Notes: a model not told the origin generated them from the letters alone. A DNA stretch of 64,000 bases from Nymphaea colorata (GCF_008831285.2 NC_045139.1:35995706-36059705), one strand, 5' to 3'; positions 47,913 to 59,463 are shown, numbered from the stretch's first letter. Translations and numbers: made by a program.

Positions 47913-49891
47913 GACGTTGATGATATGATATCAAGATAACGAGAAATACAGGCTGCAAGGCCTATCTTGAGGATTTCCATAGGTTTTGTGAGCTCTCTCT
48001 CTCTCTCTCTCTCTCAATGCCATGTATTTACACGTGGAAAGTGATAGATGCTGTTTTTTGCACCACATTTTTCCATCGCATTACTTAGTTTAATGTATCA
48101 GTAGGCTTCATCATCTCAAACACAATATAGATTGTGGCTTGTGTTTCTGAGCACTGGGCATTCAATTATCAGAATTCATAAACAAGTATCCAGTTTGAAA
48201 TAGCCAAGAATTCGTATTGGAGTTACTCTGGTATTGAAAAATAGCAATTTCATGACCAAACACCTACATTGTGCCAGAAAAATGCTTACCATGAAATGGA
48301 ATTTCGGTGAGAAGAAACTAGGAGGAGCTACAGCTGGATCATGTCTGAATTTGAAAATCTCAGCATCTCCTAATTTATTTACTTGAAGAACCAAATAGAA
48401 GAAAAAGTAACCAGGTGTTTTCCATTCCAACTAGGCACTGCACTTCCATTTAGGGACCCAGGTCTAGTCATCTTCTCTTGCCCAAGTTATCATATGGTGT
48501 TTACTGCAGGTTCGTAGTGTCATGGAGAGGTACCCAGCATATCAACCCATTTCTGCAAAGAGTCCATATGCAGAGAGCCAAATGCTCGATAAGGCCTTCC
48601 ATTAGGAGGTGGCGAAGAGTCTCTCTTTGGCATTCATGAGACAGGTAGATGTGTTCATCAGCATTCCTTTCAAGCTTCACTTGGTAAACTTGCTGAAGAT
48701 TTTATGACTGTTCGAGTTGGTATCGTCTGCGTGACGACATGACTTGGCTATTGTCCTCAAGGGATCTGAGAGATTCATACTGCTTGGGAAATCAAGAGGC
48801 CTGCTGCTGGGTAAGCCTGAGAGATTCATACTGCTTGGGAAATCAAGAGGCCTGCTGCTGGGTAAGCCTGAGAGATTCATACTGCTTGGGAAATCAAGAG
48901 GCCTGCTGCTGGGTAAGCCTGAGAGATTCATACTGCTTGGGAAATCAAGAGGCCTGCTGCTGGGTAAGCCTGAGAGATTCATACTGCTTGGGAAATCAAG
49001 AGGCCTGCTGCTGGGTAAGCCTGAGAGATTCATACTGCTTGGGAAATCAAGAGGCCTGCTGCTGGGTAAGCCTGAGAGATTCATACTGCTTGGGAAATCA
49101 AGAGGCCTGCTGCTGGGTAAGCCTGAGAGATTCATACTGCTTGGGAAATCAAGAGGCCTGCTGCTGGGTAAGCCTGAGAGATTCATACTGCTTGGGAAAT
49201 CAAGAGGCCTGCTGCTGGGTAAGCCTGAGAGATTCATACTGCTTGGGAAATCAAGAGGCCTGCTGCTGGGTAAGCCTGAGAGATTCATACTGCTTGGGAA
49301 ATCAAGAGGCCTGCTGCTGGGTAAGCCTGAGAGATTCATACTGCTTGGGAAATCAAGAGGCCTGCTGCTGGGTAAGCCTGAGAGATTCATACTGCTTGGG
49401 AAATCAAGAGGCCTGCTGCTGGGTAAGCCTGAGAGATTCATACTGCTTGGGAAATCAAGAGGCCTGCTGCTGGGTAAGCCTGAGAGATTCATACTGCTTG
49501 GGAAATCAAGAGGCCTGCTGTTGGGTAAGCCTGAGAGATTCATACTGCTTGGGAAATCAAGAGGTCTGCTGCAGGCTTGCTCATTATTTGGTGTTGAATC
49601 AGTTGGTCCGCAAGTTACAGTGCTTGTCGAGCCATGAAGTCAGAAAAAAACTTGTGATCCATGCACACACACACACACACATATACATTGGTTGTTACTC
49701 ATTGGTTCCTACATTTTACACACATATACATATCATTGCTTGTTACTCTTTATTTTTTTCCTACATTTTGCAGATCCATTGGAGTATTCCTTGCATACAT
49801 GAGGCTGAGGGAGCAAGAGATTAGGAACCTGCTGAGTGTATATTGCAGGGTCAGAGATTTAGGATTCATAACACTTGAGTCCATATTTTAG
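47913..49891 (+). pseudogene. V-type H+-ATPase subunit d (VHA-d) pseudogene fragment
   Basis: Three exon-like blocks match the subunit d C-terminal half, each preceded by an intron-type CAG. Block 47913-47988 corresponds to the DLDDM...KAYLEDF.KFC region, frameshifted. Block 48510-48644 reads VRSVMERYPAYQPISAKSPY, then AESQMLDKAF and a stop in place of the following Tyr/Glu, and ends at a GT donor. Block 49774-49891 reads GVFLAYMRLREQEIRNLL after a 2-nt loss, loses about 11 nt, then follows the remaining codons to the cognate stop. The exon for EADRRA...YPYGHEEL is missing, as is the N-terminal half. Introns are retained, so this is a duplicated gene fragment and not a processed copy. Subunit d is part of the V-ATPase V0 sector and links it to the central stalk. 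Confidence 0.85.
48766..49573. repeat. Minisatellite, 51-bp unit, about 15.8 copies
   Basis: Units start CTGAGAGATTCATACTGCTT at 48766 and every 51 nt to 49531: fifteen full units and one partial. They are almost identical; only the last two carry substitutions. Because 51 is divisible by three and no frame has a stop, long frames stay open on both strands. These are by-products. The array lies wholly within the last intron of the VHA-d pseudogene. Confidence 0.97.
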
Positions 49892-51360
49892 ATTCTAAGC
49901 CTGGAAATCCTGTTCCATCAAGGATGTGATCTAGCTAGTGAAATGAAGCCTGCACCTGCTGTTTTTCAGTTTGCCTGGAGGGCCAGCTTATGATATTTTA
50001 TGTTGTTGGGTGTTGCATAGATATAAAGTCGCTTCTGCTTACTGGAATGAGGATTTTTTTTTTCATGCAGTAAACTGTTCCCTGTGGCACACTCCAATTG
50101 CTATCTTTGAAATGGATGTATATGGTGGTTTTGATGTTTTCGAGCCTTAAAAAGGTGTTTTTTGTTGAAAAATTTGCAGAATTCATGCATATTTCTAATT
50201 TTGTAGAAATTTATGCATGTTTTGAAGAAAATATAAGAAGTCCCCCATGTTAAAAATTTCCAGAAATTTGTTTGTCAGATCTAAGCTTATTTTAAAAAAA
50301 ATTGTAAGTGTCTAGGTTTAAATAAGAAAAGGCTGTTCTGGAGCTTGATAGGAAATTTTAGGCAACCTGGCTAGTTGTAAGTGAGTTCTTGATAATGTTT
50401 AAGTGGCAAACATGACAAGTTATTTTCGTATTTAATATTTCTGCCATGAAGTGAGCCTTCAATTAAATTCCATCTGTAGAGTTGGATTCCCTTCAGACTT
50501 GGATGAGATTTTGGAAAAGAAAAAAGATCTTGATCAAAACAAAAAAGTGAACCCAAATCTAAAGCTACATTGCATTTACCTTTTTGCATGTAATGAGATT
50601 TTTTTATATGATGCAACTAAATTTGCATGAAATTCATGATTCATCAAATTAAGGATTTTAGGTTAAACTTAAGGACTACATTTTGAAATCTTCATTTTGC
50701 TTTTTGCATTAAGAGAAGGTCTGGTTTAAGCTTACGGGAAGCAAGATTTTGACTTTAGATCCTTAAATCTCAAATCTTGGGATCCTAAACCAAGTAGATG
50801 AAGGGCAATCAAACACCTTTTTATAGTTATGATTACGAAGGCCTTTCTAAAATTTATCATCAGAATGTGTATACATATATAAGAGAGAGTACGTCTTACT
50901 CAGAGTTTACCATCGTCTGTGTTATCCTATGTTTCTTGGCAATTTGGAAATTCTAATTCTATAAATTAGTGTAAAACATTGAAAATTGCAGGAATAAAAA
51001 CTTGAAAAAAAAAAAAAAAAAAAGATGTGCCGGACCTAGTTGATGGGTTTTCATCCAAGTCTCGACGCAGACCTGGACTCCGAGGGCGGAAAAGTTGAAG
51101 GGGCATCTGCTCTCTTGGGGTTCCCAAAAACATTACACAAATTTAAGTTAAATTTCGTGAGCCACAAGAGCTCAGATAGTTAATCTTATAACTTTCAATA
51201 AAATTTGTTTCACATCAGATATTCACGTTTCTTTTGCATACAATTTGTGCATGTTTCACGCTCATCCGCATCATTAAATGTGTAAGAGCTGGTTGGTGTC
51301 AGGCAGGACTTTGGAAGACGACGATATTAAACAAAACAACATATCACTTCATACGTAAGA
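49892..51360. other. Intergenic, no gene seen
   Basis: Non-coding, with a poly(A) run near 51004-51023. No feature supported. Confidence 0.55.
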
Positions 51361-51432
51361 GCCCCTATAGCTCAGTGGTAGAGCGTCAGTCTTGTAAACT
51401 GAAGGTCCGTAGTTCGATCCTGCGTGGGGGCA
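51361..51432 (+). tRNA. tRNA-Thr (anticodon UGU)
   Basis: 72 nt with a clean cloverleaf. The acceptor stem GCCCCTA pairs with TGGGGGC, the D arm GCTC...GAGC, the anticodon arm TCAGT-CTTGTAA-ACTGA (anticodon TGT) and the T arm CGTAG-TTCGATC-CTGCG. The 3' CCA is not encoded, as in nuclear genes. A T-rich stretch (TTTCTTTTT) follows within about 25 nt as a Pol III terminator. It differs from plastid trnT-UGU. Confidence 0.96.
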
Positions 51433-53159
51433 TTTTATCTCCGTTTCTTTTTGCCCTCCTTTCACTCTCTCCTCTTCATTCTCCCCCTCAAATTATTACT
51501 GTTTTTGGTTTTTTTGCATGTTTAGCTTTCTTTCTTCCGTCCATTTTTATATTATATTTTAAATCCCAAATCCTTTAGCGCCACAATGTATCCAAAGCAG
51601 GCTTGGTAACATTTAAGGGATAAAGGGAATGGTGGAAGCTCCGATTCTTATTGAACATTAGAATAACTACTCACCCAACAAACAACTGTTATATGCATTT
51701 CATCTCTATGGCGTCCTTATTTTAGTATCTTTTGTTATCTTTGCCAGCTTAATTCTTGTATTTTGTATGTGTTTGTTAATTTCATTTTCGGAAAAGTTTG
51801 TGCCCATCATCAAGGAAAATGAAAATCACCTCAAGGTCCGAACTTTTAGTGGCCTTATTCAAATTAAGAATCTTAAAGTCCAACTACCAAGCCTGGTAGT
51901 GTGCTTGGTCCACAACGAGTTCGAGCTACTCGATCTCTGATTTGTATTAGCTCGACTTATTTCTGGGGGAGCGCGAGTGACCTCATCTATGAAAGTTGAA
52001 ACATTTAAGGTCTGTGGTCTGTGGTTGCGTCGAAGCCTGGTGTAAACATATCGATCATCAACTTAGTACCATGATCCACTCTATCGGGCTCGCACCCGGA
52101 AGAATCGATGCTGACTATGCCCCTTAAGACAAATTTAACTTTTTAATGTGAGTCCAATTCAAGTCAAAACCTAAACTGGTTTGTCTTAAGAGGTTGAGCT
52201 CAATAAAGTCTGTTAAAACTTAAATGCATTATATATTGTACAATCAAATAGGTTTTCTTGTTGTTTTCTCCTTCACTTTCTCTTTTTCTCTTTTTTTTTG
52301 GGGTGCAGCGGTTGCCTTGTTTGCATGTAAGTCCTTGTTTTCAAATCTTTCGAGCCTATCCCAGCCAAGCTTAAGTAGGTTGACTCAAGCTAAGTTAACC
52401 CACTGAACCGAGCTAAGCTCGAGCTCGAGCTAGCCCACCTCAACTCATGAACGCCTGCTAAATGAGGCCAAGAGGCCAAGGGTACGAAGCGTCAAATTTT
52501 GACTTTTTCTTTAAACATTTTAAGAGTTTTTGTACTTTGATTAATTTTAACGTTTTTCATTTATTTTTTAAGTCAAATTTTTTATAGTTGTAGTTGATTG
52601 GCAATTGATTTCATGAAATAATAAAACTTGATTGCGTTGTTATAGGAGTTTTCTTCCTTTCGTAGTGGAACATTTTCAGTGTCGCTTATTGGTGCTTCTA
52701 TTCTGCACCATAAGACATTTATACTATAGGAACTTGAAAAGGAGACTAGCTGCCTACCAGCCCCCGCTTCATATGTTCCAGTGCGCCCCTTGAGGAGGTT
52801 TCTTCCTTCAATAGGCAACACTGAAAATGAGTCTAATAAGAAACAAACCTTCCATGATGAAGGCTAGGGATCAACGGATCAAACCTGCTTGACTGAAAAC
52901 CCAGATCCAAATCTGAAGCCGCACCCATCTCTATCTGCATAAGTATTGCACAAACCACATCCGGTTTATACATGATGAATTGTGGATCAGATTTTGTGAG
53001 ATCTTATAAAACTCCACTGGTCCAACAACCCAATCTGATCCTATCGATTCCAATCTAGATCTCCTCCTTTACCACACGCGAGTCCCAAGCCATTGGCATG
53101 GAGTTTTCTCTTCCATGGAACAATTAAGGCAAACCGGATCGAAATATCAACCCTTTTCG

Positions 53160-53260
53160 GTTGCCGTCAAGGTTTAGGGCTACATCCGCTTGTGCAAGGA
53201 GTTGATGCTCATGGAAATCAAACTAGAGACTTGCCTGGTCAAGCTCCAGTTATAGTATAA
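53160..53260 (-). mobile_element. SINE-like repeat (family 2)
   Basis: Minus-strand box-A-like TATAACTGGAGC (53243-53256) and box-B-like AGTTTGATTTC (53215-53225). Shares GTCTCTAGTTTGAT with 40420-40616. Confidence 0.5.
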
Positions 53261-53626
53261 CAAATTCATATATACAAAATGGAAAAATAAGTTTGAAATT
53301 TTTCATGTAATTTTAGGAAGAGTATCTCCAAGGAACGACAACATGTCATCGGTTTGATTATCGTAAAAGTTACTTTTGTGGACTGCAAATGGTTGATTAC
53401 AAGGAACTCGAATTGAAATGTATACTATAAAACTACTCAGGTCCCGATGCAGATCTGAACCCCACCAACGAAAGAAAGAAGGAGGTTTGGCCTCACTTGG
53501 ACGATGGGGTTAGGGACGAAAGGAAGGGAAAATATTTAGTTGCATAATGTATTTTTTGGATTCTGATTTAGTTTGATCTTACTAAAATAAATCGTTTGAC
53601 AAAAAAATTGTTCCCTCTTTCTCTCT

Positions 53627-53688
53627 CTCTCTCAACTTAGAAAGAGTACCACTAAACCTCTCTCAACTTAGAAAGAGTACCACTAAAC
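53627..53688. repeat. Tandem repeat, 2 x 31 bp
   Basis: Two apparently identical 31-bp units ending TACCACTAAAC, next to a (CT)n run. Confidence 0.95.
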
Positions 53689-54926
53689 CCGAATCAGCTT
53701 TTAAACCGGCCATTGGCCATGAAAGTACACCTGTATTTGACAGTTGCCGGGAAAGTGAGACATTTATGGGGAAGAATCGGCATTTTTAAATTATTACAAA
53801 AAAAAGTGAGACCTTGAACGGAATTATATAGTGATCATTAACAGCACAAATTTCATAACCTCACTTCAGAAGTGCCGGAAGATTCACGGAAAATCAACCA
53901 GAAGATGTCAGCAGAGGGCTCCACGGGCCTCTGCTTCTATTTGTTGTTTCTCGAAGTATGGTCTTGTTAAATGCTCCAAAACTATTTGAAAATTATTTTT
54001 CGTCTACGTTCTTCTTATGAACCTACAAAAGCATGCCACGGGTTTCAAATGCAGACAAAATATGATATGATTAAACTGACTTGTGGAAAAGGATCTCTGC
54101 AAGAATACAAACTCGGCATGCCAGATAGAAGATAAGTAGATAAGTGAGAGAAGAAAAAGAATAGTTTAATGGACAGAATTCTTAATTTACTGTCCTGGAA
54201 ACAACTCTTGATTTGAAAGCTATCATTATCCGCAGAAAGAACCCTTTTTTTCAATACAATTAGCAACAATAGGACGTCTGAACATTTCAATCACTACATT
54301 CCGTGCTCTGCAGACAAACTTTCCATTACAGACTCGACAGAAGCTCACCAGTCTTTATCACATGCTTTCTTGTTTATATTAGAGAAAGCATTTAAATGGA
54401 GGAGGCCAACAATCTGTGAGGAAAGACTACCAACATGCACATGATGTCAATTCAATACAGCAATAGAAAGATCCTTCCATTCTTGCCTTCTATTTTTTGC
54501 AGGCTCCAGTATGCAAATCCAAGATGGTTGCCATTTTAGCAACCTTCACTTTAGAGAACAACCCGGAAGTACCACCAGCCACTGTTTCCGACACATTCCC
54601 TGAAACTTTAATTAAACCTAACAAACAAATTACACCAGATTAGCTCATGTTCTTCTTCTTGAGTTCTGCAATTCTTATCTCAGTATGTCAACAAAATAAG
54701 ACCACCCACAATCTGCCTCCCGAAATCCTCTGGAAATTTCTCCAGAACGGCAAAAGCAATCCCAAGACCAGCATTGGGGGAAAGAATTGTACAGATACAG
54801 ACACAACAATAGATCGAAAGAAAGCTAAATTACAAATCCATGAGATATATACAGCACCCTTTGAACTGCAGATTTTCCCTGCCTTCCCCTGTTTTACCCA
54901 GCACGATTTGTCATTTCCTTCGTCAA

Positions 54927-57518
54927 TCAAAAATTATGATGCAAGAAGAGCTCTTGCTGGGGTGAAGCAGGTGCAATCTCTTCCTCCAACCTGTTCAATC
55001 CATCCCCTCCCACAATGCATTTTGCTTCAGGAGCACCAACATTTTTCCCCTCGATATCGGCTTCTGATACAGAAGATTTTCTTCTCTGAGACGAAGTCAA
55101 GCTTGGGAAGGTAATCCATGAAGGTGCTCTGAACTCAAGCCTCTGATCATCACCATCAACCGTATGGTCCGTATCGATTTCGGAACTTGATCGGTATGAA
55201 GATCGCTGTGAAGCTTTCTTGTGCAACCGGCTGCTGCCCAGTACAACTTCAGTCGGCAAGATCGGTTGTTCGATTGAAGGAGTGCCCATTAGCACAGCTA
55301 GAGCTCTCTCCAGTGCTGTAGTCACCTTGTCCATTGAAGGTCTCTCCTTTCCCCTCATCCTCACACACTTGCAGGCCACATTCGCAATCTTCCTCAATGC
55401 CTCCATTTCCACAGGCGGCTTCAATCTTGTATCGAGAATTGCTTCCAGAGTACCACTTTTTATCAAAGGAACTGCCCATTCGACGATGTTCCCCTCTTCG
55501 AATTGCATATCTATTGCTTTTCGGCCACTCAGGATCTCCAGAAGCAGAACACCAAAACTGTAAACATCACTCTTTGTTGTAAGATAATGCAGCCTGTAAT
55601 ACTCAGGATCAAGATAGCCCAACGTGCCTGCAGGCAGCTCTGATAATGGGCAGCTGCTGTTGTCCGGTCCCAACAAGGATAAACCGAAATCTGAGACTCG
55701 AGCATTCCATTCTTCATCGATCAAAATGTTTGAAGACTTGATGTCCCGGTGAATTACCGGCGGGCAAGCGTAGCCATGGAGGTATTCAATCCCCCTAGCC
55801 GCTTGAACTGCAATGGTGACCCTCCTGATCCAATCCAGAGGCTCCTTCTTCTTCTTCCCATGTAGGAGTTCGTGTAATGAACCGTGCGCCATGAATTCGT
55901 AAACGAGAAGCCTTTCACCGCCTTCCTCGCAGTAACCGAGCAAATTCAGCAAATGGGCATGGTTCAATCTCGACAAAAGATCAAGTTCAGTGTGGAACTC
56001 GTTCGAGTTCTTCTTTAAATCGGATGCCATTATTGCCCTCTTAACTGCCACGACGGTTCCATCTTTCAAGACCCCTTTGAAGACGCACGAGAAGCTGCCC
56101 TTGCCCACCTGCGATTCCTCACTGAAACCCCCAGTGGCCTTCTCCAGATCCTCGTAACTAAACTGTCGAGCTCTCCTGATCTTCAACTCTTCCAAATCAG
56201 GCTTAATTTTGACAGGCTCCTTGTGAAAAGAACCAGCTCCGGAGTTGTTACCGGTCCTCGAACGAGGTGCTCTACAGTTGCATCTCTGCAATTTGAACCT
56301 CACATAAAGTATGGCAGCTAAAGAAACAGCACTTACCACAAAGACAGCAATGGCCAACTCTGCCAAGAAAACAGGCAAGCGGATCGACGACCAACCTCTG
56401 TTCTCCCTGCCGTCGCGAGAAGGCGGAACAGGAGTTGCAGCGACCGGGAGGCTTGCAGGAAAATTAGAGCCCCAGCAGACAGGTTTCAATGCGTCGGCAG
56501 AATCAATACTACAAGTGAAGTAGTCGCCGGCAGCAATGGCAGATGCCCTGGTGTTGTCAGGAACAATGGTGCTGTTTTCAAGCCTATAACCCCAACAAAC
56601 AACTCCATGGTCATAGGCCCTGATCCCACATGCATGAAACTTCCCACCCACAACAGAGATGAAGGGGAAGTCAGGAGCAAGGTCAACATTACCTCCCCAA
56701 CTGCTCTCATCTTGACCTTCCCCTAAACTCAGGCTCTTCCCCCAGCAGAAAACTCTGCTGGAGGACCTCCCACAGACATGAAATCCTCCAGCTGAAACGT
56801 CAAGGAAGCTAGTGTTTCTGGGAATCAAACTGATCACTCCACTCTCCGTTTCATCTCCCCAGCAAACTGCTGTCCTATTCCTCACAAACAGTCCACAATT
56901 GAAGCCTGCCCCTCCTGTTATTGACAGGATCCCTCCTTCAAAACTGTAGGATCCTGTCATGTTATACCCCCAACAATCAACAACAGAAACAGAGGAATAG
57001 TTTCTTGATGTGGGCATTGGCTTCCTCAGAGCACACAAATGATGATCCCCAGCACTGATCTCAGCATAAGCAGCCTCCGGCTTCATGGGCTGCGGCACCC
57101 CCATTGGGATGTAGATGTTGTTGCCCCAGCAGTAAGGCTGGTTCTGGTGCAGAAGAAGCCCGCAGACAAAGCCGTCGCCGGCAGTCAGCCCCCAGAAGGA
57201 GAAGCTCATTGGCGTGCCATACACGATGGAAAAGTCAGGTCCCTGGCAGCTCACTTGGCGAGTCCCATCTGGGTGAAGCCCACAGAAGCTGGCACCATTC
57301 GCACCGTATGAAACTGCAATGGTGGACATGGAACCGAAGCATGTGACCTCAAGATCTTCATGGCAGAGCAGTACCAAGACCACAACATGAAGGCAGAAAG
57401 TTGTCTTCTTGGGAATCATGGTGAGAATGAGCTGAAAAAGATGAGTCCCTTTGAAGGGTGCAGGTGAGGAGGTGGAGGAGGTGGAGGGGGAGACCTGGTG
57501 CTGCTCTGTGGTGGGCAT
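54927..57518 (-). CDS. CRINKLY4/ACR4-type receptor-like kinase lacking the TNFR-like segment
   Basis: An intronless frame of 863 aa. The ATG at 57518 has TGA immediately upstream in frame. A second Met (residue 34, 57419) directly precedes the hydrophobic signal peptide (FCLHVVVLVLLC) and may be the real start. Residues about 60-360 are crinkly repeats with recurring CWG (YCWGN, DCWGY, FCWGK, VCWGS). A transmembrane helix follows at about 381-408, then a Ser/Thr kinase at about 465-745 (GKGSFSCVFKG, VAVKRA, HRDIKSSN, DFGLSLLG, GTLGYLDPEYY). The tail ASPQQELFLHHNF matches ACR4 orthologues. ACR4 and maize CR4 also have a cysteine-rich TNFR-like module between the repeats and the membrane; here only about 20 cysteine-free residues occupy that place. 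In the family this plasma-membrane kinase controls epidermal and root stem-cell differentiation. Confidence 0.95.
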   Translation of the reverse strand: MPTTEQHQVSPSTSSTSSPAPFKGTHLFQLILTMIPKKTTFCLHVVVLVLLCHEDLEVTCFGSMSTIAVSYGANGASFCGLHPDGTRQVSCQGPDFSIVYGTPMSFSFWGLTAGDGFVCGLLLHQNQPYCWGNNIYIPMGVPQPMKPEAAYAEISAGDHHLCALRKPMPTSRNYSSVSVVDCWGYNMTGSYSFEGGILSITGGAGFNCGLFVRNRTAVCWGDETESGVISLIPRNTSFLDVSAGGFHVCGRSSSRVFCWGKSLSLGEGQDESSWGGNVDLAPDFPFISVVGGKFHACGIRAYDHGVVCWGYRLENSTIVPDNTRASAIAAGDYFTCSIDSADALKPVCWGSNFPASLPVAATPVPPSRDGRENRGWSSIRLPVFLAELAIAVFVVSAVSLAAILYVRFKLQRCNCRAPRSRTGNNSGAGSFHKEPVKIKPDLEELKIRRARQFSYEDLEKATGGFSEESQVGKGSFSCVFKGVLKDGTVVAVKRAIMASDLKKNSNEFHTELDLLSRLNHAHLLNLLGYCEEGGERLLVYEFMAHGSLHELLHGKKKKEPLDWIRRVTIAVQAARGIEYLHGYACPPVIHRDIKSSNILIDEEWNARVSDFGLSLLGPDNSSCPLSELPAGTLGYLDPEYYRLHYLTTKSDVYSFGVLLLEILSGRKAIDMQFEEGNIVEWAVPLIKSGTLEAILDTRLKPPVEMEALRKIANVACKCVRMRGKERPSMDKVTTALERALAVLMGTPSIEQPILPTEVVLGSSRLHKKASQRSSYRSSSEIDTDHTVDGDDQRLEFRAPSWITFPSLTSSQRRKSSVSEADIEGKNVGAPEAKCIVGGDGLNRLEEEIAPASPQQELFLHHNF

Positions 57519-58358
57519 TCAAGTTAAAAGGGGAAAAGGAGGAGATGGTGGGGAGGGTGCATTAATGGCATTAAACTGCTGGGCTCAGATGTGGGGAGGC
57601 TTGGTTGGTAACAATAAATAAGAGTCTCATGTTTTTTGAACGCTGTGACGTTTCAATTCTTTCACTCACCTCCTTCCTAAGCACCAAAATTGGACTCTCG
57701 TCGCCATGAGCAACAGGAATTGCTGGTTCTTGCTTTCATCTCATCACTCTCCTGTTCCTATCAGTTTACTGATCAGCTTCTCCTTTCGGCATACATAACG
57801 GAAACACTCGATTTTTGGCTCAGTATCTCCCGTGACACGGAGAACGCATTCCAAACACTTAGTCATTGAATATTGTACCCAAAACTATTCTAAGATTCCT
57901 TTCATTAACGAATTTTTAATGTTTTTTCGAAGGTCTTCAATCGATATCTTGTCCTTTCAGCATTTAAAAAGGTTAGAAAGTCAGCAAACCTTCATGTTTG
58001 AAATTCAAGAAATATTCGTGTTTGCAAATTGGGTTGCTGCCCTCGGTTCCTTCTGATAAGACCTCAAATAAAAGAAGCAAGAAAGAGTAGAAGCAAGAAA
58101 AATGTTGCAGAATTGTAAAAAGATCAGTAGAAAAAACTTTAAAAACTTCAAGTGCACTTAAGTTTTATAATAATTCTCTATGATAGCATCACAAAAATGT
58201 GACGCTTTTCTTATACTCGTGCAGTTGCCGCCAACCCTTAAACACTAGACCTCGTGATTAGTAAGGCTTTCTGCAATTATAAGCCAGGAACCGACCAACA
58301 AAGATGTGATATTTTAAAGCATCGAGTTCATCGACATCTCTCATTTCTTGACTTCCCA

Positions 58359-58400
<42 letters not shown>

Positions 58401-59168
58401 ATTATTATATAACAATAATAATAATAATAATAATAATATTGTAGTAAATTGTTATTATAAGGACAAATGGTAGTGGAAAATGTTTGTTGGTCGAAATCAC
58501 CTTCCTTCTTTTTAGTGTTTTGGGACTTAGATGACAAATTAAACGGAGAGATTAAAGAAATGTTTTTAGTTTTTATTATGAAAGGAAAAAATGAAAGGTG
58601 TATTTTTGGTAAATTAAAAAACAAGGGATGCAAAGCCCAAATTTGCACTACCTGAAGGAGGATAACCGGATTTTGGCATATATGGAGGGCCGAGAGTGAA
58701 AATCGCTTTCTTCTTTTCATTCTTTTGCTTCCCCGGATTTCTGCGTGCATTATTTGAACAGTTGAACGGATCGGATCTTATTTTACATTCCTAGCGAATT
58801 CCAGTTACGATTCAGTTAGTTGGATTCGATTATAATGTTGGGATCCGGTTAGCAACCACATTCTATGGATATTCTGATTCCAGTTCACTTATAAATATTT
58901 GAAATCCGAAATATTTCATTAATTTGAACTTTATATCTTATTGAAATATCCATCTCATCAATGTCAGAAAGGATAGGGATTTTATTTTATTCAGTAATAA
59001 AGGGTAATATTAAAAAAATGCAACTAACAAATTTTTTTTGTATGGAAGTTTTCATGAAAATGTGATTTCAATTAAAAGAATCACAAAATGGTGCCCTTTT
59101 TAATTATAATCAAAAGGTATGCTCAATAATCGAAGTATTTTTTTTTCTTAATATAAACTTAATTTTTA
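57519..59168. other. CR4-like gene upstream region and intergenic
   Basis: Promoter of the CR4-type gene proximally, with no assignable element. A self-complementary (AAT)n/(ATT)n microsatellite lies at 58359-58440. No further gene. Confidence 0.5.
58359..58440. repeat. (AAT)n/(ATT)n microsatellite
   Basis: An AAT run changes to ATT repeats, then returns to AAT, so the tract can fold on itself. Confidence 0.93.
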
Positions 59169-59274
59169 GGTGAGTGAGAGGGAATGCACCACCCTGGTAA
59201 TAGGCTGAAGCCGCCCTCACATCTTCCTGCCTCTTTCCCCCGACCACCAGGGTCTAAAGCAGCATTGGGACATT
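59169..59274. repeat. Dispersed repeat, left copy
   Basis: GGTGAGTGAGAGG...CCACC...GAAGCC.CCC...TTTCCCCC...CACCA.GGTCTA. Paired with 59464-59560 and resembling the tail of the SINE-like repeat near 7806-7870. Confidence 0.55.
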
Positions 59275-59282
59275 CCAGTAAA

Positions 59283-59461
59283 CAGTGGCGGAGTCAAGAT
59301 TTTTCATCTGTGAGGCACTTGTGCATGTGACACAACTTTGGTGTGGGCACTCCATATAAATTTAGAGTCATAACAATGTGAAGTTAACACATTATAATGA
59401 ATTTTTTGATGGGATGGTGTGGGCAGTGGCCCACCCCACTCAACAAGTAGCTCCGCTAATG
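59283..59461. mobile_element. hAT-type MITE, 179 bp, imperfect 8-bp TSD
   Basis: Ends CAGTGGCGGAGTCA and GTAGCTCCGCTAATG are inverted. The flanks CCAGTAAA (59275-59282) and CCGGTAAG (59462-59469) agree at 6 of 8 positions. Interior GTGTGGGC and GGGCAGTGGCCC are like the 30.66-kb element. Confidence 0.78.
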
Positions 59462-59463
59462 CC

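Larger units (their letters stand above)
51433..54926. other. Intergenic and CR4-like gene 3' flank
   Basis: No protein-coding gene is recognised. Besides the SINE-like copy and tandem pair listed separately, a GAGCTCGAGCTAGC-rich fragment lies near 52400-52440. The part next to 54927 should hold the 3'-UTR of the CR4-type kinase. Confidence 0.5.

Noticed and set aside
48766-49573. CRISPR-like repeat array
   Set aside because: Units are head to tail with no unique spacers, and the DNA is plant nuclear. It is a minisatellite.
48677-49824. Open frames of about 290-360 codons with a 17-residue repeat, on both strands
   Set aside because: They arise because the 51-bp minisatellite unit is a multiple of three without stops. 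The array lies in a pseudogene intron and several frames are open at once.
52020-52135. Another SINE-like head
   Set aside because: The box-like motifs are only about ten bases apart, far closer than in tRNA-derived heads; could be chance.
54647-55114. 155-codon plus-strand frame
   Set aside because: It spans the 3' flank and the antisense of the CR4-type kinase end, with no motif of its own.
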